DNA from: Pseudomonadota bacterium
GTDB taxonomy: Bacteria > Pseudomonadota > Gammaproteobacteria > Steroidobacterales > Steroidobacteraceae
Assembly: GCA_021816775.1 (NCBI GenBank)
Contig: JAKAXA010000015.1
Coordinates: 18,002 to 82,001, forward strand
DNA: 64,000 nucleotides
Direction: 5' to 3'
A program made the translations under genes and the position numbers. Positions 23,661 to 34,356 of this stretch are shown here, one piece after another; position 1 is the stretch's first letter, and each line of letters begins with the position of its first letter. A model generated the notes under the pieces. It searched no databases and was not told the origin of the DNA. It was given only the letters and a program-made list of their open reading frames with translations.

Positions 23661-24344
23661 TTACGATTTGGCGGGCGCGTTGCCGTGACGGGGTTCACGT
23701 TTCAAGCGTGCGCGGCGATCGTTGCTGATCGGCTGCAGGGTATTCAGGTCCTCCAGGGCCAGCAGCAGCGCGCCGGCGAACTCACTCAACCGGCAGCGCT
23801 GCGCGCGCGCCGCCGCGCGCAGCGATTCAAAAGCCTGCTGCTGGTCGAGCTTCAGCCGCTCCATGAGCACGCCGGTCGCCGCGCTGATGGTGCGCGCCCG
23901 GCGCAGCGCCCCGCCGAGCAGCTCGGTGCGGCGGCGCAGCAGGCGCAGCTCCGCGTGGCGCTCGAGCGCCAGAGAGATTGCCGGCACGCAGTGCGCAAGA
24001 TTCGCAGGGCTGCTGGCGAGCACGGCGAGCGCGCCGCTCTCGGCGCCGGCGCGCGCGTCGCTCTCATCCCAGCTCGAGGTGAGCAATATGAACGGGGAGC
24101 CGGAGGCGCTCGAGAGCTTCGCGGCCAGGGCCAGCGCGGAGGCCGTGTTCGCGCCGGTGGTGAAGATGAGTAGATCGGGTTGACTGGCGGGCAATGCGGC
24201 CATCAGGTCCGCGAGGGTCGGAAATGCTGTGGCCTCATGGCCCTGCTCCGCAAGCAGGCTCTCCAGGCGTGCGGTGACGGACGTGTCATCGCCCACGAGA
24301 AGGATTCGTCTGCGCTTCGAGCCGCTCATGATAGGCCTCGACAT
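23661..24344 (-). CDS. response-regulator-like protein with ANTAR domain
   Basis: N-terminal receiver-like fold RILLVGDDTSV; C-terminal ATGVLMERLKLDQQQAFESLRAAARAQRCRLSEFAGALL (ANTAR). Confidence 0.85.
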   Translation of the reverse strand: MSRPIMSGSKRRRILLVGDDTSVTARLESLLAEQGHEATAFPTLADLMAALPASQPDLLIFTTGANTASALALAAKLSSASGSPFILLTSSWDESDARAGAESGALAVLASSPANLAHCVPAISLALERHAELRLLRRRTELLGGALRRARTISAATGVLMERLKLDQQQAFESLRAAARAQRCRLSEFAGALLLALEDLNTLQPISNDRRARLKREPRHGNAPAKS

Positions 24345-24764
24345 TGATTACCATACTACCCAAGCCCCGCGACATCCAAGTCCGCCGCTCGCTGCCCGCG
24401 CGCCGCGCCGCCACTGTCCCGTGCCGCGGGTGTCGCGCTCGCCTGAGTCGCTCTTCGCGTGCTCGCATGCGCCGGCGGAGCGGCCGCGAACGGTAAGTGC
24501 CACGACGCCCTGCCCCTGAGGCGTACGGGTTTTGTCGCGGGCTTAAAGGATGGATTTTCGAGCCGCGGCGCTGAATTGAAGCTGAATCCGACCTCATGCG
24601 GCATGGCGCCGACCCAGCGGTCAGCCCTCAGCAAACGTCATTGAGTCGGCCACCGCCACGTCATGGGGCGGCTCTTGCCATAACGGCCGGCCAACGGTCT
24701 GGAGTCCAGCGGGTGAATCCGGCGGCGGCGGCCGAGGCAGACCGGACAGGCGCGTTCGGGCGCC

Positions 24765-25508
24765 TCAGCCTGCCCCGCGTGCCGCCCTTCGCGCAGCGCC
24801 GGTCTGCGCGGATGCCGTGGCAATCAAGGCCAGCACCTCCTCGACCAACGCGCGCATCGCGAGCGCGGCGCGCTCGGCGTCGCGCGCGGCGATGGCATCG
24901 AGGACTTCCTCGTGCCGGGCGATGCCGGCGGCGCGGCCCTTGATGCGATTGGTGAAGCGGATGGAGATCCTGAGCGCGGTGTTGATCAGCGGATCGAGCT
25001 GCGCGTAGAAGCGGTTGCCGGTGGCGGCCAGCACCGCGGTATGAAAAGCGATGTCGGCGGCCACCGGCTCATCCTCGCCGTGACCTGCGGCCTTCATGCG
25101 CTCGAGCCCCTCGCGAATGCGCCCGATCGCCGCGTGATCGGCGCGGCTCGCGGCAAGCGCCGCGGCCGCCGGCTCGATCGCGAGCCGCATCTCGCTGAAC
25201 TCCGCGAGCAGCTGCAGCGAGAACTTGCGCTCGAGCAGCCAGCGCAGCACGTCCGGATCGAGCAGATTCCAGCGCGCCTCCGGCGTGACGCTCGTGCCCT
25301 GGCGGGGGCGCGCCTGCAGCAGGCCCTTGGCGGTGAGCATCTTCACCGCCTCGCGGGTCACCGAGCGGCTGGTGCCGTGCTGGCGCGACAGCTCGCCTTC
25401 TGTCGGGAAGGGCTTCGTGTCGTACGCTCCGGTGACGATCCGCTCCCCCAGGGACTCCACCAGGCCGTAAGTCAGGCTGCGGTCGCGCGGGATGCTCGGT
25501 AGGGCCAC
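24765..25508 (-). CDS. GntR/FadR-family transcriptional regulator (GTG start)
   Basis: wHTH FPTEGELSRQHGTSRSVTREAVKMLTAKGLLQARPRQGTSV; FCD domain. Confidence 0.9.
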   Translation of the reverse strand: MALPSIPRDRSLTYGLVESLGERIVTGAYDTKPFPTEGELSRQHGTSRSVTREAVKMLTAKGLLQARPRQGTSVTPEARWNLLDPDVLRWLLERKFSLQLLAEFSEMRLAIEPAAAALAASRADHAAIGRIREGLERMKAAGHGEDEPVAADIAFHTAVLAATGNRFYAQLDPLINTALRISIRFTNRIKGRAAGIARHEEVLDAIAARDAERAALAMRALVEEVLALIATASAQTGAARRAARGAG

Positions 25509-25660
25509 AGAGGTGTCTTTCGGTTCGGCGCCATGGCGGGCGATGCAAGTATAGCGTGCACCCGGCGCCCGCCGGCGCCGGTGCATACCCAGGGTTTCCG
25601 CGCCCCACGACATATTATATGATTATTCTTCTCAAATAGGGCATTGGACACGGCACACGC

Positions 25661-27472
25661 ATGGGCACATCCGACCAGGGCAAAGACTGCAAACCGAAGC
25701 TGCGCTCGCGCGCCTGGTTCGACGATCCGGCCGACCCGGGGATGACCGCGCTGCACGTGGAACGCTACCTCAATTACGGCCTGACGCTCGAGGAGCTGCA
25801 ATCCGGCAAGCCCATCATCGGCATCGCCCAGACCGGCTCGGATCTCTCGCCGTGCAACCGCCACCACCTCGTGCTCGCCGAGCGCGTGGCCGCGGGCATC
25901 CGCGCCGCCGGCGGCGTGCCCATCGAATTTCCCGTGCATCCCATCCAGGAAACGAGCCGCCGGCCGACCGCCGCGCTCGACCGCAATCTCGCCTACCTCG
26001 GGCTGGTCGAGGTGCTGCACGGCTATCCGATCGACGGGGTCGTGCTCACCATCGGCTGCGACAAGACGACCCCGGCGTGCCTGATGGCCGCCGCCACCAT
26101 GGACATTCCCGCGATCGCGCTCTCGGTCGGCCCGATGATCAACGGCTGGTTCGACGGCAGGCGCGTCGGCTCGGGAACCATCGTGTGGGAGGCCCGGCAG
26201 CTGCTCGCGGCCGGGAAAATCGACTACGCGGGATTCATGGAGCGGGTCGCCGCCTCCACGCCCTCGAGCGGCTACTGCAACACCATGGGCACGGCGAGCA
26301 CCATGAACTCCATCGCCGAAGCGCTCGGCATGCAGCTGCCGGGGGCGGGAAACATTCCCGCGCCGTATCGCGAGCGGGGGCAGATCGCGTATCACACCGG
26401 CAGGCGCATCGTCGAGATGGTGCGCGAGGATCTGCGCCCTTCGGCCGTCATGACGCGCGAGGCGTTCCTCAACGCCATCGTGGTCGCCGCGGCGATCGGC
26501 GGGTCGACCAACGCGCCGATTCACCTCGGGGCGATCGCCCGCCATATGGGCGTCGAGCTGAGCCTCGAGGACTGGCAGACCTACGGCTACGAGGTGCCGC
26601 TGCTGGTGAACCTGCAGCCGGCCGGGGACTATCTCGCCGAGGACTTCCACCGCGCCGGCGGGGTGCCCGCCGTGGTCAACCAGCTGATGCAGCGCGGCCT
26701 GATCCGCGAGCAGGCCCTCACCGTCAACGGCCGCACGCTCGGGGAGAACTGCCGCGGCCGCGCCATCGCCGACAGCGAGGTGATCCGCCCGATCGAGCGG
26801 CCGCTGAAGAGCAACGCCGGCTTTCTCGTGATGCGCGGCAACCTGTTCGACTCGGCGATCATGAAGACCAGCGTGATTTCCGAGGAGTTCCGCCAGCGTC
26901 ATCTCGGCAACCCGGCCGATCCCGATGCCTTCGAAGCGCCGGTGGCGGTGTTCGACGGTCCGGAGGATTATCACGCGCGCATCGACGATCCGGCGCTCGG
27001 CATCGACGCGCACACCGTGCTGGTGATGCGCGGCACGGGCCCCATCGGCTACCCCGGTTCGGCCGAGGTCGTCAACATGCGCCCCCCGAGCTACCTGATC
27101 AAACAGGGCATCACCGTGCTGCCGTGCGTCGGCGACGGCCGCCAGTCCGGCACCTCCGGCTCCCCCTCAATCCTCAACGCCTCGCCGGAAGCGGCCGCCG
27201 GGGGTGGACTGGCGCTGCTGAAGAGCGGCGATCGGATCCGCATCGATCTGCGCAAGCGCGAAGTCAACGTGTTGCTCGATGAGCGCGAGCTCGCCGCGCG
27301 CCGCGCCGCTCTCGAGGCGGCCGGCGGCTACCGCACTCCGCCCTCCCAGACCCCCTGGCAGCAGATCCAGCGGGCCATGGTGGGCCAGCTCGGCGAAGGC
27401 ATGATCTTGAACGGCACGGAGCGCTTTCAGCGGGTCGAGGCGCGCTTCGGCGTGCCGCGCGACAACCACTGA
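25661..27472 (+). CDS. IlvD/Edd-family sugar-acid dehydratase (arabinonate/xylonate/galactonate-type)
   Basis: [71 protein letters not shown]. Confidence 0.93.
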   Translation: MGTSDQGKDCKPKLRSRAWFDDPADPGMTALHVERYLNYGLTLEELQSGKPIIGIAQTGSDLSPCNRHHLVLAERVAAGIRAAGGVPIEFPVHPIQETSRRPTAALDRNLAYLGLVEVLHGYPIDGVVLTIGCDKTTPACLMAAATMDIPAIALSVGPMINGWFDGRRVGSGTIVWEARQLLAAGKIDYAGFMERVAASTPSSGYCNTMGTASTMNSIAEALGMQLPGAGNIPAPYRERGQIAYHTGRRIVEMVREDLRPSAVMTREAFLNAIVVAAAIGGSTNAPIHLGAIARHMGVELSLEDWQTYGYEVPLLVNLQPAGDYLAEDFHRAGGVPAVVNQLMQRGLIREQALTVNGRTLGENCRGRAIADSEVIRPIERPLKSNAGFLVMRGNLFDSAIMKTSVISEEFRQRHLGNPADPDAFEAPVAVFDGPEDYHARIDDPALGIDAHTVLVMRGTGPIGYPGSAEVVNMRPPSYLIKQGITVLPCVGDGRQSGTSGSPSILNASPEAAAGGGLALLKSGDRIRIDLRKREVNVLLDERELAARRAALEAAGGYRTPPSQTPWQQIQRAMVGQLGEGMILNGTERFQRVEARFGVPRDNH

Positions 27473-27563
27473 GCCTCACTCGGCACGGCGCTTGACCGCA
27501 CGCGCGGCGGTCTGTACCGTTCGGTACAGACTCTGCGGACGCGTGCATCCCGAGGAGAAAGCC

Positions 27564-28031
27564 ATGTCGAGCCGTCCACCGCTGCCGCCGTTCACTGCCG
27601 AGAGCGCCGCCGTCAAGGTCCGCGCGGCCGAGGATGCATGGAACACCCGTGATCCGGAGCGTGTCGCGCTCGCGTACACCGAGGACAGCCGCTGGCGGAA
27701 CCGCTCGGAATTCCTCACCGGACGGGCCGAGATCGTCGCGTTCCTCAAGCGCAAGTGGGCGAGCGAGCTCGACTACCGGCTGATCAAGGAAGTCTGGGCG
27801 TTCACCGGCAACCGCATCGCCGTGCGCTTCGCGTACGAATGGCACGACGCCCAGGGCGACTGGCTGCGCTCCTACGGGAACGAGAACTGGGAGTTCGACG
27901 AGCGCGGCCTGATGCGCCGGCGCATGGCCAGCATCAATGACGTGCCCATCACCGAGGCGCAACGCCTGTATCACTGGCCGCTGGGGCGCCGCCCGGACGG
28001 CCATCCGGGGCTGAGCGAGCTCGGACTGTAA
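27564..28031 (+). CDS. NTF2-like protein (DUF1348-type)
   Basis: [55 protein letters not shown]. Confidence 0.88.
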   Translation: MSSRPPLPPFTAESAAVKVRAAEDAWNTRDPERVALAYTEDSRWRNRSEFLTGRAEIVAFLKRKWASELDYRLIKEVWAFTGNRIAVRFAYEWHDAQGDWLRSYGNENWEFDERGLMRRRMASINDVPITEAQRLYHWPLGRRPDGHPGLSELGL

Positions 28032-28039
28032 GACACCCG

Positions 28040-28606
28040 ATGCGAAGGCCCCTCACCGAGCGGCACGAGGTGCTCCCGGCCCTGGCCGAGGTCTTCCGCG
28101 AGCATGGCTTCGAGGGCGCGAGCCTCACACGCATCGGTCAGGCGACCGGGCTCGGCAAGGGAAGCCTCTATCACTTCTTCCCGGGCGGCAAGACCGAGAT
28201 GGCCGCGGCGGTGCTCGCCGAGATCGACGCCTGGTTCGAAGCGCACGTGTTTGCGCCGCTGTGCGGCGTGCAGGATCCCGAGCGCGCCGTCGGTGCGATG
28301 CTCGAATCCATTGGGCGGTATTTCCACAGCGGACGGCGCGTGTGCCTGGTCGGGCTGTTCGCCCTTGGCGATGCCCGCGGCACGTTCGCGCGACCCGTGC
28401 GCACTTACTTCCGGCGCTGGGTGGATGCGCTCGCCTCGGCGTTGGTTCGCGGCGGCCTTGCGCCGGCCAGCGCTGCCGACCTCGCCGAGGATGCCGTCAT
28501 GACGATCCAGGGGGCGATCGTCCTGACCCGCGCGCTCGAGGACCCGCGCGTTTTCGAGCGCGCCGGCTCGCGCGTGCGCGAACGGCTGCGCCTGAAGCGA
28601 CGCTGA
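28040..28606 (+). CDS. TetR-family transcriptional regulator
   Basis: N-terminal HTH VFREHGFEGASLTRIGQATGLGKGSLYHFFPGGKTEM. Confidence 0.9.
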   Translation: MRRPLTERHEVLPALAEVFREHGFEGASLTRIGQATGLGKGSLYHFFPGGKTEMAAAVLAEIDAWFEAHVFAPLCGVQDPERAVGAMLESIGRYFHSGRRVCLVGLFALGDARGTFARPVRTYFRRWVDALASALVRGGLAPASAADLAEDAVMTIQGAIVLTRALEDPRVFERAGSRVRERLRLKRR

Positions 28607-28609
28607 GGG

Positions 28610-28810
28610 TCAGTGCCGGCCGCGGGCCCGCCAGGCCAGCAGCAGCATCGCCGCGCCGAAGCCCGCGAGCACCAGCCCCCACCACAGATCGATGTTGATG
28701 CCGAGCGAGCGGCTCGCCAGCGCGCGCCCGCCGGCGAGCCCGTACACGGCGAGCAGCGCACCGAGCAGACTGAACAGCGCACCGATCGGAACGCGGATGT
28801 CGAGTCCCAT
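28610..28810 (-). CDS. small membrane protein downstream of SSS transporter
   Basis: 66-aa ORF with two predicted TM segments, 6 bp after the transporter stop. Confidence 0.65.
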   Translation of the reverse strand: MGLDIRVPIGALFSLLGALLAVYGLAGGRALASRSLGINIDLWWGLVLAGFGAAMLLLAWRARGRH

Positions 28811-28816
28811 GGGTCC

Positions 28817-30520
28817 TCACCAGAACATGACGTTGAGCGCCACCGCCGCGGCCAGCACGCACGCGCCAAGCAGCGCCGGTCGGCGATACCAGCGCCGCTC
28901 GCTCGTACGCTCGCGCGGCGTCAGCGAGTACACGAGCCCGACGAGTTCCTTCTCGGGCCGCGGCCGGGTCGCCAGACTCACCGCGAGGGTGACGAGCAGG
29001 CACACGGCGAAGGCGTAGATCGCAGTCCAGAAATTCTGCGCCATCTGGCTCGGATACAGGTGCATCACGGCGATCCAGCCGCCCTTGATGCCCGGCGTGC
29101 GGCCCGCCGGCAGCGTCAGCCCGTGATGCACCGCGGCCGCCGCGGTGCCGGCCAGCAGTCCGGCAAAGGCGCCATGCCCGCTCGTGCGCTTCCAGAACAT
29201 CCCGAGCAGAAACGTGGCGAACAGCGGCGCATTGACGAACGCGAACAGCAGCTGCAGCAGATCCATGATGTTGCTGAAGCGGTTGGTGAGGTATGCGGCC
29301 GCCACCGACAGGCCGATCCCCACCACGGTGGCGAGGCGTCCGACGGTGAGGTAGTGCGCATCCGAGGCGTCGCGGCGGATGTACGCCTGATAGATGTCGT
29401 AGGTCCACACCGTATTGAAGGCCGTGACGTTGCCAGCCATGCCGGTCATGAAGCTCGCCATGAGCGCGGTCAGCCCGAGCCCCAGCATGCCGCTCGGAAA
29501 GTACTTGCCCAGCATCAGCGGGACCACCATGTCATAGTTGAGCTGCCCGTCCGCCTTGCGCGGCAGCGTGAGCCCGCTCGCCCCGCCGTGCACCGTGGCG
29601 GCGATGGCGATCATCCCCGGCAGGATCACCAGGAACGGAAAGAGCATCTTCGGCACCGCGGCGATGAGCGGCGTGCGGCGCGCCGAGTCCATCGAGTCGG
29701 CGGCAAGGGCACGTTGCACGACCAGGAAATCGGTGCACCAGTAGCCGAAGGACAGCACGAAGCCGAGCCCCATGGCCATGCTGAACCAGTCCACGCCCAT
29801 GGGATTGTCGCGCGGGCTGCCCATCACGCCCCAGGTGCTCAGCCACGCGCGCGGCTCGAACCCCTGCGAGCGCGCCACCGCGTGCAGCCCCGTCACCAGG
29901 CCGTGCCAGCCGCCCACGTCCTTCAGGCCGATCAGCACCAGCGGCGCGAAGCCGAACACGATGAGGAAGAACTGCAGCACCTCGTTGTAGATCGCCGAGG
30001 TCAGTCCGCCGAGGAGGATGTACACCAGCACGATCAGCGCCGAGAGGGCGATGCTGGCGTTGAAGTCCCAGCCGAGCAGCAGCCTCAGCAGCAGCGCGAG
30101 CGCATAGAGCGAGATGCCCGAGGAGAACACCGTCATCACCGCGAAGGTGATGGCGTTCAAGCCCCGCGTCTTCTCATCGAAGCGCAGCCTCAGGTACTCC
30201 GGCACCGAGCGGGCGCGCGAGCCGTAGTAAAACGGCATCATGAACACTCCGAGGAACACCATCGCCGGGATCGCCCCGACCCAGTAGAACTGGCTGGTGG
30301 CCATGCCGTACTTGGCGCCCGAGGCGGCCATGCCGATCACTTCCTGGGCGCCGAGATTCGCTGAGATGAACGCCAGCCCCGTGATCCACGCCGGCATGGA
30401 CCGTCCGGAAAGAAAGAAATCCGTGCTGGTGCGCATGGAACGCTTCAGCGCCGCTCCGATGCCGAGCACGAACGCGAAATACGTCCCCATGATGATCCAG
30501 TCGATCGCCTTCGGATGCAT
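28817..30520 (-). CDS. sodium:solute symporter (SSS/SGLT family)
   Basis: Multi-TM; FFLSGRSMPAWITGLAFISANLGAQEVIGMAASG. Confidence 0.93.
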   Translation of the reverse strand: MHPKAIDWIIMGTYFAFVLGIGAALKRSMRTSTDFFLSGRSMPAWITGLAFISANLGAQEVIGMAASGAKYGMATSQFYWVGAIPAMVFLGVFMMPFYYGSRARSVPEYLRLRFDEKTRGLNAITFAVMTVFSSGISLYALALLLRLLLGWDFNASIALSALIVLVYILLGGLTSAIYNEVLQFFLIVFGFAPLVLIGLKDVGGWHGLVTGLHAVARSQGFEPRAWLSTWGVMGSPRDNPMGVDWFSMAMGLGFVLSFGYWCTDFLVVQRALAADSMDSARRTPLIAAVPKMLFPFLVILPGMIAIAATVHGGASGLTLPRKADGQLNYDMVVPLMLGKYFPSGMLGLGLTALMASFMTGMAGNVTAFNTVWTYDIYQAYIRRDASDAHYLTVGRLATVVGIGLSVAAAYLTNRFSNIMDLLQLLFAFVNAPLFATFLLGMFWKRTSGHGAFAGLLAGTAAAAVHHGLTLPAGRTPGIKGGWIAVMHLYPSQMAQNFWTAIYAFAVCLLVTLAVSLATRPRPEKELVGLVYSLTPRERTSERRWYRRPALLGACVLAAAVALNVMFW

Positions 30521-30532
30521 GCGGCCGTCCCT

Positions 30533-31189
30533 TCAGCTGCGAGCCGCGCCGCCCGTCGATCCGATGCGGCTCTGCCAGGCGGCATGCAGGGCCTGCGCGC
30601 GCTGGCGCACCAGCGGCGCGCCGTCGCCCGCCCGGTAGAGCGCCCCGCCGACGCCGATGCCGGCCGCGCCGGCCTCGAGCCAGCTCACCAGATCGTGCGC
30701 GCCGGTGCCCCCGACCGCCCACACGCCCGCCGTGCGCGGCAAGACATCGCGCAATGCCTTCAGATAGCCCGGCCCCGCGCTCGCGGCGGGAAACAGCTTC
30801 AGCTCGGTCGCGCCCGCCTCGAGCGCCGCGAACGCCTCGGTGGCCGTGAAGAACCCGGGCAGACACTCGAGCCCGAGCGCAACGGCCCGGGCGATGACGG
30901 CCGCATCGGTGTGCGGCGAGACCACCAGCCGCGCGCCCGCCGCGGCGACCTCGGTCACCTCCTGAGCCGACATCACCGTGCCGGCGCCGATCAGCGCGTC
31001 CGTGCCGAACGCCTCACTCAGGAGCGCAATGCTCTCAAGCGGCTGCGGCGAGTTCAGCGGCACCTCCATCACACGAATGCCGCCATCGAGCAGCGCCCGC
31101 CCGATGCTCACCGCATCCGCCGGACCCACGCCGCGCAGAATTGCCACCACCGGCGGCGCAGCGGCGCCGGTGAACTGTCGTAGTGTCAT
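30533..31189 (-). CDS. dgoA: 2-dehydro-3-deoxy-6-phosphogalactonate (KDPGal) aldolase
   Basis: PVVAILRGV, GAGTVMSAQEV, GATELKLFPA, VWAVGGTGAHDLVSWL. Confidence 0.9.
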   Translation of the reverse strand: MTLRQFTGAAAPPVVAILRGVGPADAVSIGRALLDGGIRVMEVPLNSPQPLESIALLSEAFGTDALIGAGTVMSAQEVTEVAAAGARLVVSPHTDAAVIARAVALGLECLPGFFTATEAFAALEAGATELKLFPAASAGPGYLKALRDVLPRTAGVWAVGGTGAHDLVSWLEAGAAGIGVGGALYRAGDGAPLVRQRAQALHAAWQSRIGSTGGAARS

Positions 31190-31190
31190 G

Positions 31191-32162
31191 TCATGACTCC
31201 TGAAATTCCGCCGCCGCGTGCAGTCCGGCGAGCACGCAACGGTCTCCATCGAGCCGGTGCGCATCCGTCCCGTAGCTGATGAGCGCGCGCAGATAGCGCA
31301 CCGTGAGCGACGCATCGCCGATGAGCGTCAGGGGCGCGCCCGCGGCGCCGCGCAGGGCGAGCATGCTCTGCACCTCGGCGCCGATCAGCAGCCCCGAGAG
31401 CAGCGAGCGGGCCCAGCCGGCCGAACGGGCCTCGATCAGCTGGGCGCTGCGCACCTCGAACAGGTTGGCCGCCAGATCGAAGCGCGTCGCGTTGCGCAGG
31501 CCGACGTCGAACGCGTCCTCGTCCGGCTCTGGCGCAGCCCCCACCCGCAGGAGCGAGGAGCGCGTGCTCAGCAGATCGAACAGCTCTCCGGTGAAATACG
31601 TCTGCAGCCGCGCGATGCGCCCGTCGCGCACTTCGACCCACTTGCTGTGCGTCCCCGGCAACACCATCATCTGCCGGCCCGAGGCGAGCGAGGGCTCGAG
31701 CGAAAGCGCCCCGAAGATCTGTGTCTCCTCGCCGCGCATCACATCCGCCACATCGCGGAAATTCTGCGCCTGAATGCCCGGAACGAGAGTCAGCAAGTCC
31801 TCACCGCAGCGCACAGCCGCCGCGCCGGCGAGCCATTGGGCGGCGGTCGCCGGGGCACGCACGTACGGCACCTCAGCGAGCCCGTTGCGCGATCCGGCCA
31901 TGCCGCACAGCACAATGCGCTCGAGGCGCTGCTGTGTGCGCCACGGCGCGAGCACGCGCGCCAGCGCCTCGGCGGGCGAGTCTTGAGCGAGCTGCCCGAT
32001 GCCGGGCCCCTCGCGCCGCTCGGCGAGCGTCCCGCCGAGCATGAGAAAGGCGCGCAGCCGGCTGCTGCCCCAGTCACACAGAACCCGCGCCGGCCCCTCT
32101 GGCGCACCCGGCGCTTGCCGCGGCGCTGCGCCCTGGAGGTCGCAATCTACGGGCGCTGCCAT
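31191..32162 (-). CDS. dgoK: 2-dehydro-3-deoxygalactonokinase
   Basis: DWGSSRLRAFL, VLCGMAGSRNGLAEVPYV, GEETQIFGAL, LPGTHSKWV. Confidence 0.92.
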   Translation of the reverse strand: MAAPVDCDLQGAAPRQAPGAPEGPARVLCDWGSSRLRAFLMLGGTLAERREGPGIGQLAQDSPAEALARVLAPWRTQQRLERIVLCGMAGSRNGLAEVPYVRAPATAAQWLAGAAAVRCGEDLLTLVPGIQAQNFRDVADVMRGEETQIFGALSLEPSLASGRQMMVLPGTHSKWVEVRDGRIARLQTYFTGELFDLLSTRSSLLRVGAAPEPDEDAFDVGLRNATRFDLAANLFEVRSAQLIEARSAGWARSLLSGLLIGAEVQSMLALRGAAGAPLTLIGDASLTVRYLRALISYGTDAHRLDGDRCVLAGLHAAAEFQES

Positions 32163-32166
32163 CGGC

Positions 32167-33066
32167 TCACTCGCACCCGACCCTCGCGGACGGCTGGATC
32201 AGGCCCGGGGCCGGAGCGCTGAAGCAGAACACATCGCCGGCGAGCGGCTGCGCCGTCCGCTCGCTCGGGGCGAGCCCCTGACGGGCAGTGGTGACGTACG
32301 CGGTGCGCAGGTCGGCGCCGCCGAAGGCCACTTTCGTGACCTGCGAGCAGGGCAATGCCACCGTGGCGAGCAGCCGCCCGGCCGGCGAATATCGCCGCAC
32401 ACCCCAGCCGGACCACAGCGCAATCCACAAGCACCCCTCGGCATCCACGGCAGTCCCGTCCGGATAGCCGGCGCCCTCCTCGATCCGGATCAGCTCGCGC
32501 TTGTTGCGCAGCACGTGCGGCTCCGGCCGGTCGAAGGCGTACACCGTGCGAGCGACGCTGTCGGTGTGGTAGAAGGTCCGCCCGTCGGGACTGAACGCCG
32601 GCCCGTTGGTGACGATGTAACCGGTATCCAGGGTCACGCACCGGCCGCGCGCATCGAGCCGATACAGCGCGCCACTCGGCTGCCTCTCCGGGTCGTGCAT
32701 CGAGCCGAACCACAGCGCCCCCTCGGGACTGACGCAGCCGTCGTTGATGCGATTGTCGGGCAAGTGCGGCTCGACCGGCACGAGCGCCGTGAAGGCTCCG
32801 CTCAGCGGATCGAAGCGGTGCAGTCCGCCCTTCAGGCCGACCACGAAGCCGCCGGCGGCGCGCGGCGCGAGAAACCCCGGCGGCGCCGGCGTCGGCCAGC
32901 TGCGCTGCTCGCCGCTGCCCGGACGCAGGCGATGCAGCCGGCAGCCCTTGATGTCGAGCAGCCACAGCGTCGCATCCTCCGCGACCCAGAGCGGGCCCTC
33001 GCCGAGCTCGGCGCCCACCGCAAACGCCAGCTGCGCCCGCACGCTCAGCGCCTCACCGCGCGGCAT
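32167..33066 (-). CDS. SMP-30/gluconolactonase/LRE-family sugar lactonase
   Basis: GEGPLWVAEDATLWLLDIKG, PDNRINDGCVSPEGALWFGSM, NGPAFSPDGRTFYHTDS. Confidence 0.93.
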   Translation of the reverse strand: MPRGEALSVRAQLAFAVGAELGEGPLWVAEDATLWLLDIKGCRLHRLRPGSGEQRSWPTPAPPGFLAPRAAGGFVVGLKGGLHRFDPLSGAFTALVPVEPHLPDNRINDGCVSPEGALWFGSMHDPERQPSGALYRLDARGRCVTLDTGYIVTNGPAFSPDGRTFYHTDSVARTVYAFDRPEPHVLRNKRELIRIEEGAGYPDGTAVDAEGCLWIALWSGWGVRRYSPAGRLLATVALPCSQVTKVAFGGADLRTAYVTTARQGLAPSERTAQPLAGDVFCFSAPAPGLIQPSARVGCE

Positions 33067-33237
33067 CGGCCGATGCCCGCACCCGACCGGCGGCGCACGG
33101 TCGGCACGCTATATTGACCTGCAAGGTTTCCCCCTCCGAGGCCTGCGCAGCGGATGCGCCGCGATACATCTGATTAGTCTGATTATTCGGCCGCCAGGCG
33201 TCAAGCAGCGCAGGCCGCGCGCTGCGCGAGCCGCCGC

Positions 33238-34251
33238 TCAGCGGCGGTAACCGTAGTACTCGCAGAACCAGTCGACGAAGCGGCGCACGCCCTCCTCGAC
33301 CGGGGTCGCGGGACGGTAGCCGACATCACGGGCGAGATCCTCGACGTCCGCGCACGTCTCGGGCACGTCCCCGGGCTGCAGCGGCAGGAAGCGCTTCTCG
33401 GCCTTGCGCCCGAGGCACTCCTCGAGCACCTCGATGTAGCGCATCAGCTCCACCGACTGGTGATTGCCGATGTTGTAGATGCGGTACGGCGCGCGGCTCG
33501 AGGCCGGATCGTGCGTCGCGCCGCTCCAGTTCGGATCGGGCGCGGCGATGTGCTCGCAGGCGCGCACCACTCCCTCTGCGATGTCATCGACATAGGTGAA
33601 GTCACGCTTGTGGTGCCCGTTGTTGTAGACGTCGATGGGCTTGCCCTCGAGGATGTTGCGGGCGAACAGGAACAGCGCCATGTCGGGGCGTCCCCAGGGC
33701 CCGTAGACGGTGAAGAAGCGCAGTCCCGTGGTCGGCAGCGCGAACAGCGCCGAGTAGCTGTGCGCCATCATCTCGTTGGCTTTCTTGGTCGCGGCGTAAA
33801 TCGACAGCGGATGGGCCGCGCCGCGATGCGGCGAGAACGGCATGTCGGTATTGGCGCCGTACACCGAGCTGGTCGAGGCGTAGACCAGATGCTCGATACC
33901 GTTGTGCCGGCAACCCTCGAGCACCGTCAGCGTGCCGGTGACGTTGCTGCGCACGTAACTGTGCGGATCCTTCAGCGAGTGGCGCACGCCGGCCTGGGCA
34001 GCGAGGTGAATCACCCGCGCGAAGCGCTCCTCGGCAAAGAGGCGCGCCATGCCCGGCTCATCGGCGAGGTCGAGGCGCACGAAGCGAAAGCCGCTCTCGC
34101 GGCCGAGCAGCTCCAGTCGCGCCTGCTTGAGCCTGACGTCGTAGTAGTCGTTGAGGTTGTCGAGCCCAACCACCTCATGCCCGCGGGCGAGGAGCTTGCG
34201 GGTCGTGTGAAAGCCGATGAACCCGGCCGCGCCGGTGAGCAGCATTTTCAT
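33238..34251 (-). CDS. NAD-dependent epimerase, UDP-glucuronate 4-epimerase-like
   Basis: [47 protein letters not shown]. Confidence 0.92.
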   Translation of the reverse strand: MKMLLTGAAGFIGFHTTRKLLARGHEVVGLDNLNDYYDVRLKQARLELLGRESGFRFVRLDLADEPGMARLFAEERFARVIHLAAQAGVRHSLKDPHSYVRSNVTGTLTVLEGCRHNGIEHLVYASTSSVYGANTDMPFSPHRGAAHPLSIYAATKKANEMMAHSYSALFALPTTGLRFFTVYGPWGRPDMALFLFARNILEGKPIDVYNNGHHKRDFTYVDDIAEGVVRACEHIAAPDPNWSGATHDPASSRAPYRIYNIGNHQSVELMRYIEVLEECLGRKAEKRFLPLQPGDVPETCADVEDLARDVGYRPATPVEEGVRRFVDWFCEYYGYRR

Positions 34252-34356
34252 AGGTACCGATTTCCCTCGGCGGCCGCGCGCCGCCAGCCGTTGCGCCATT
34301 GGCCCGCATTGTACTCAGCGACCTGCGCGCGATGCAGCGCTTTGCGCCGCGCCGGG

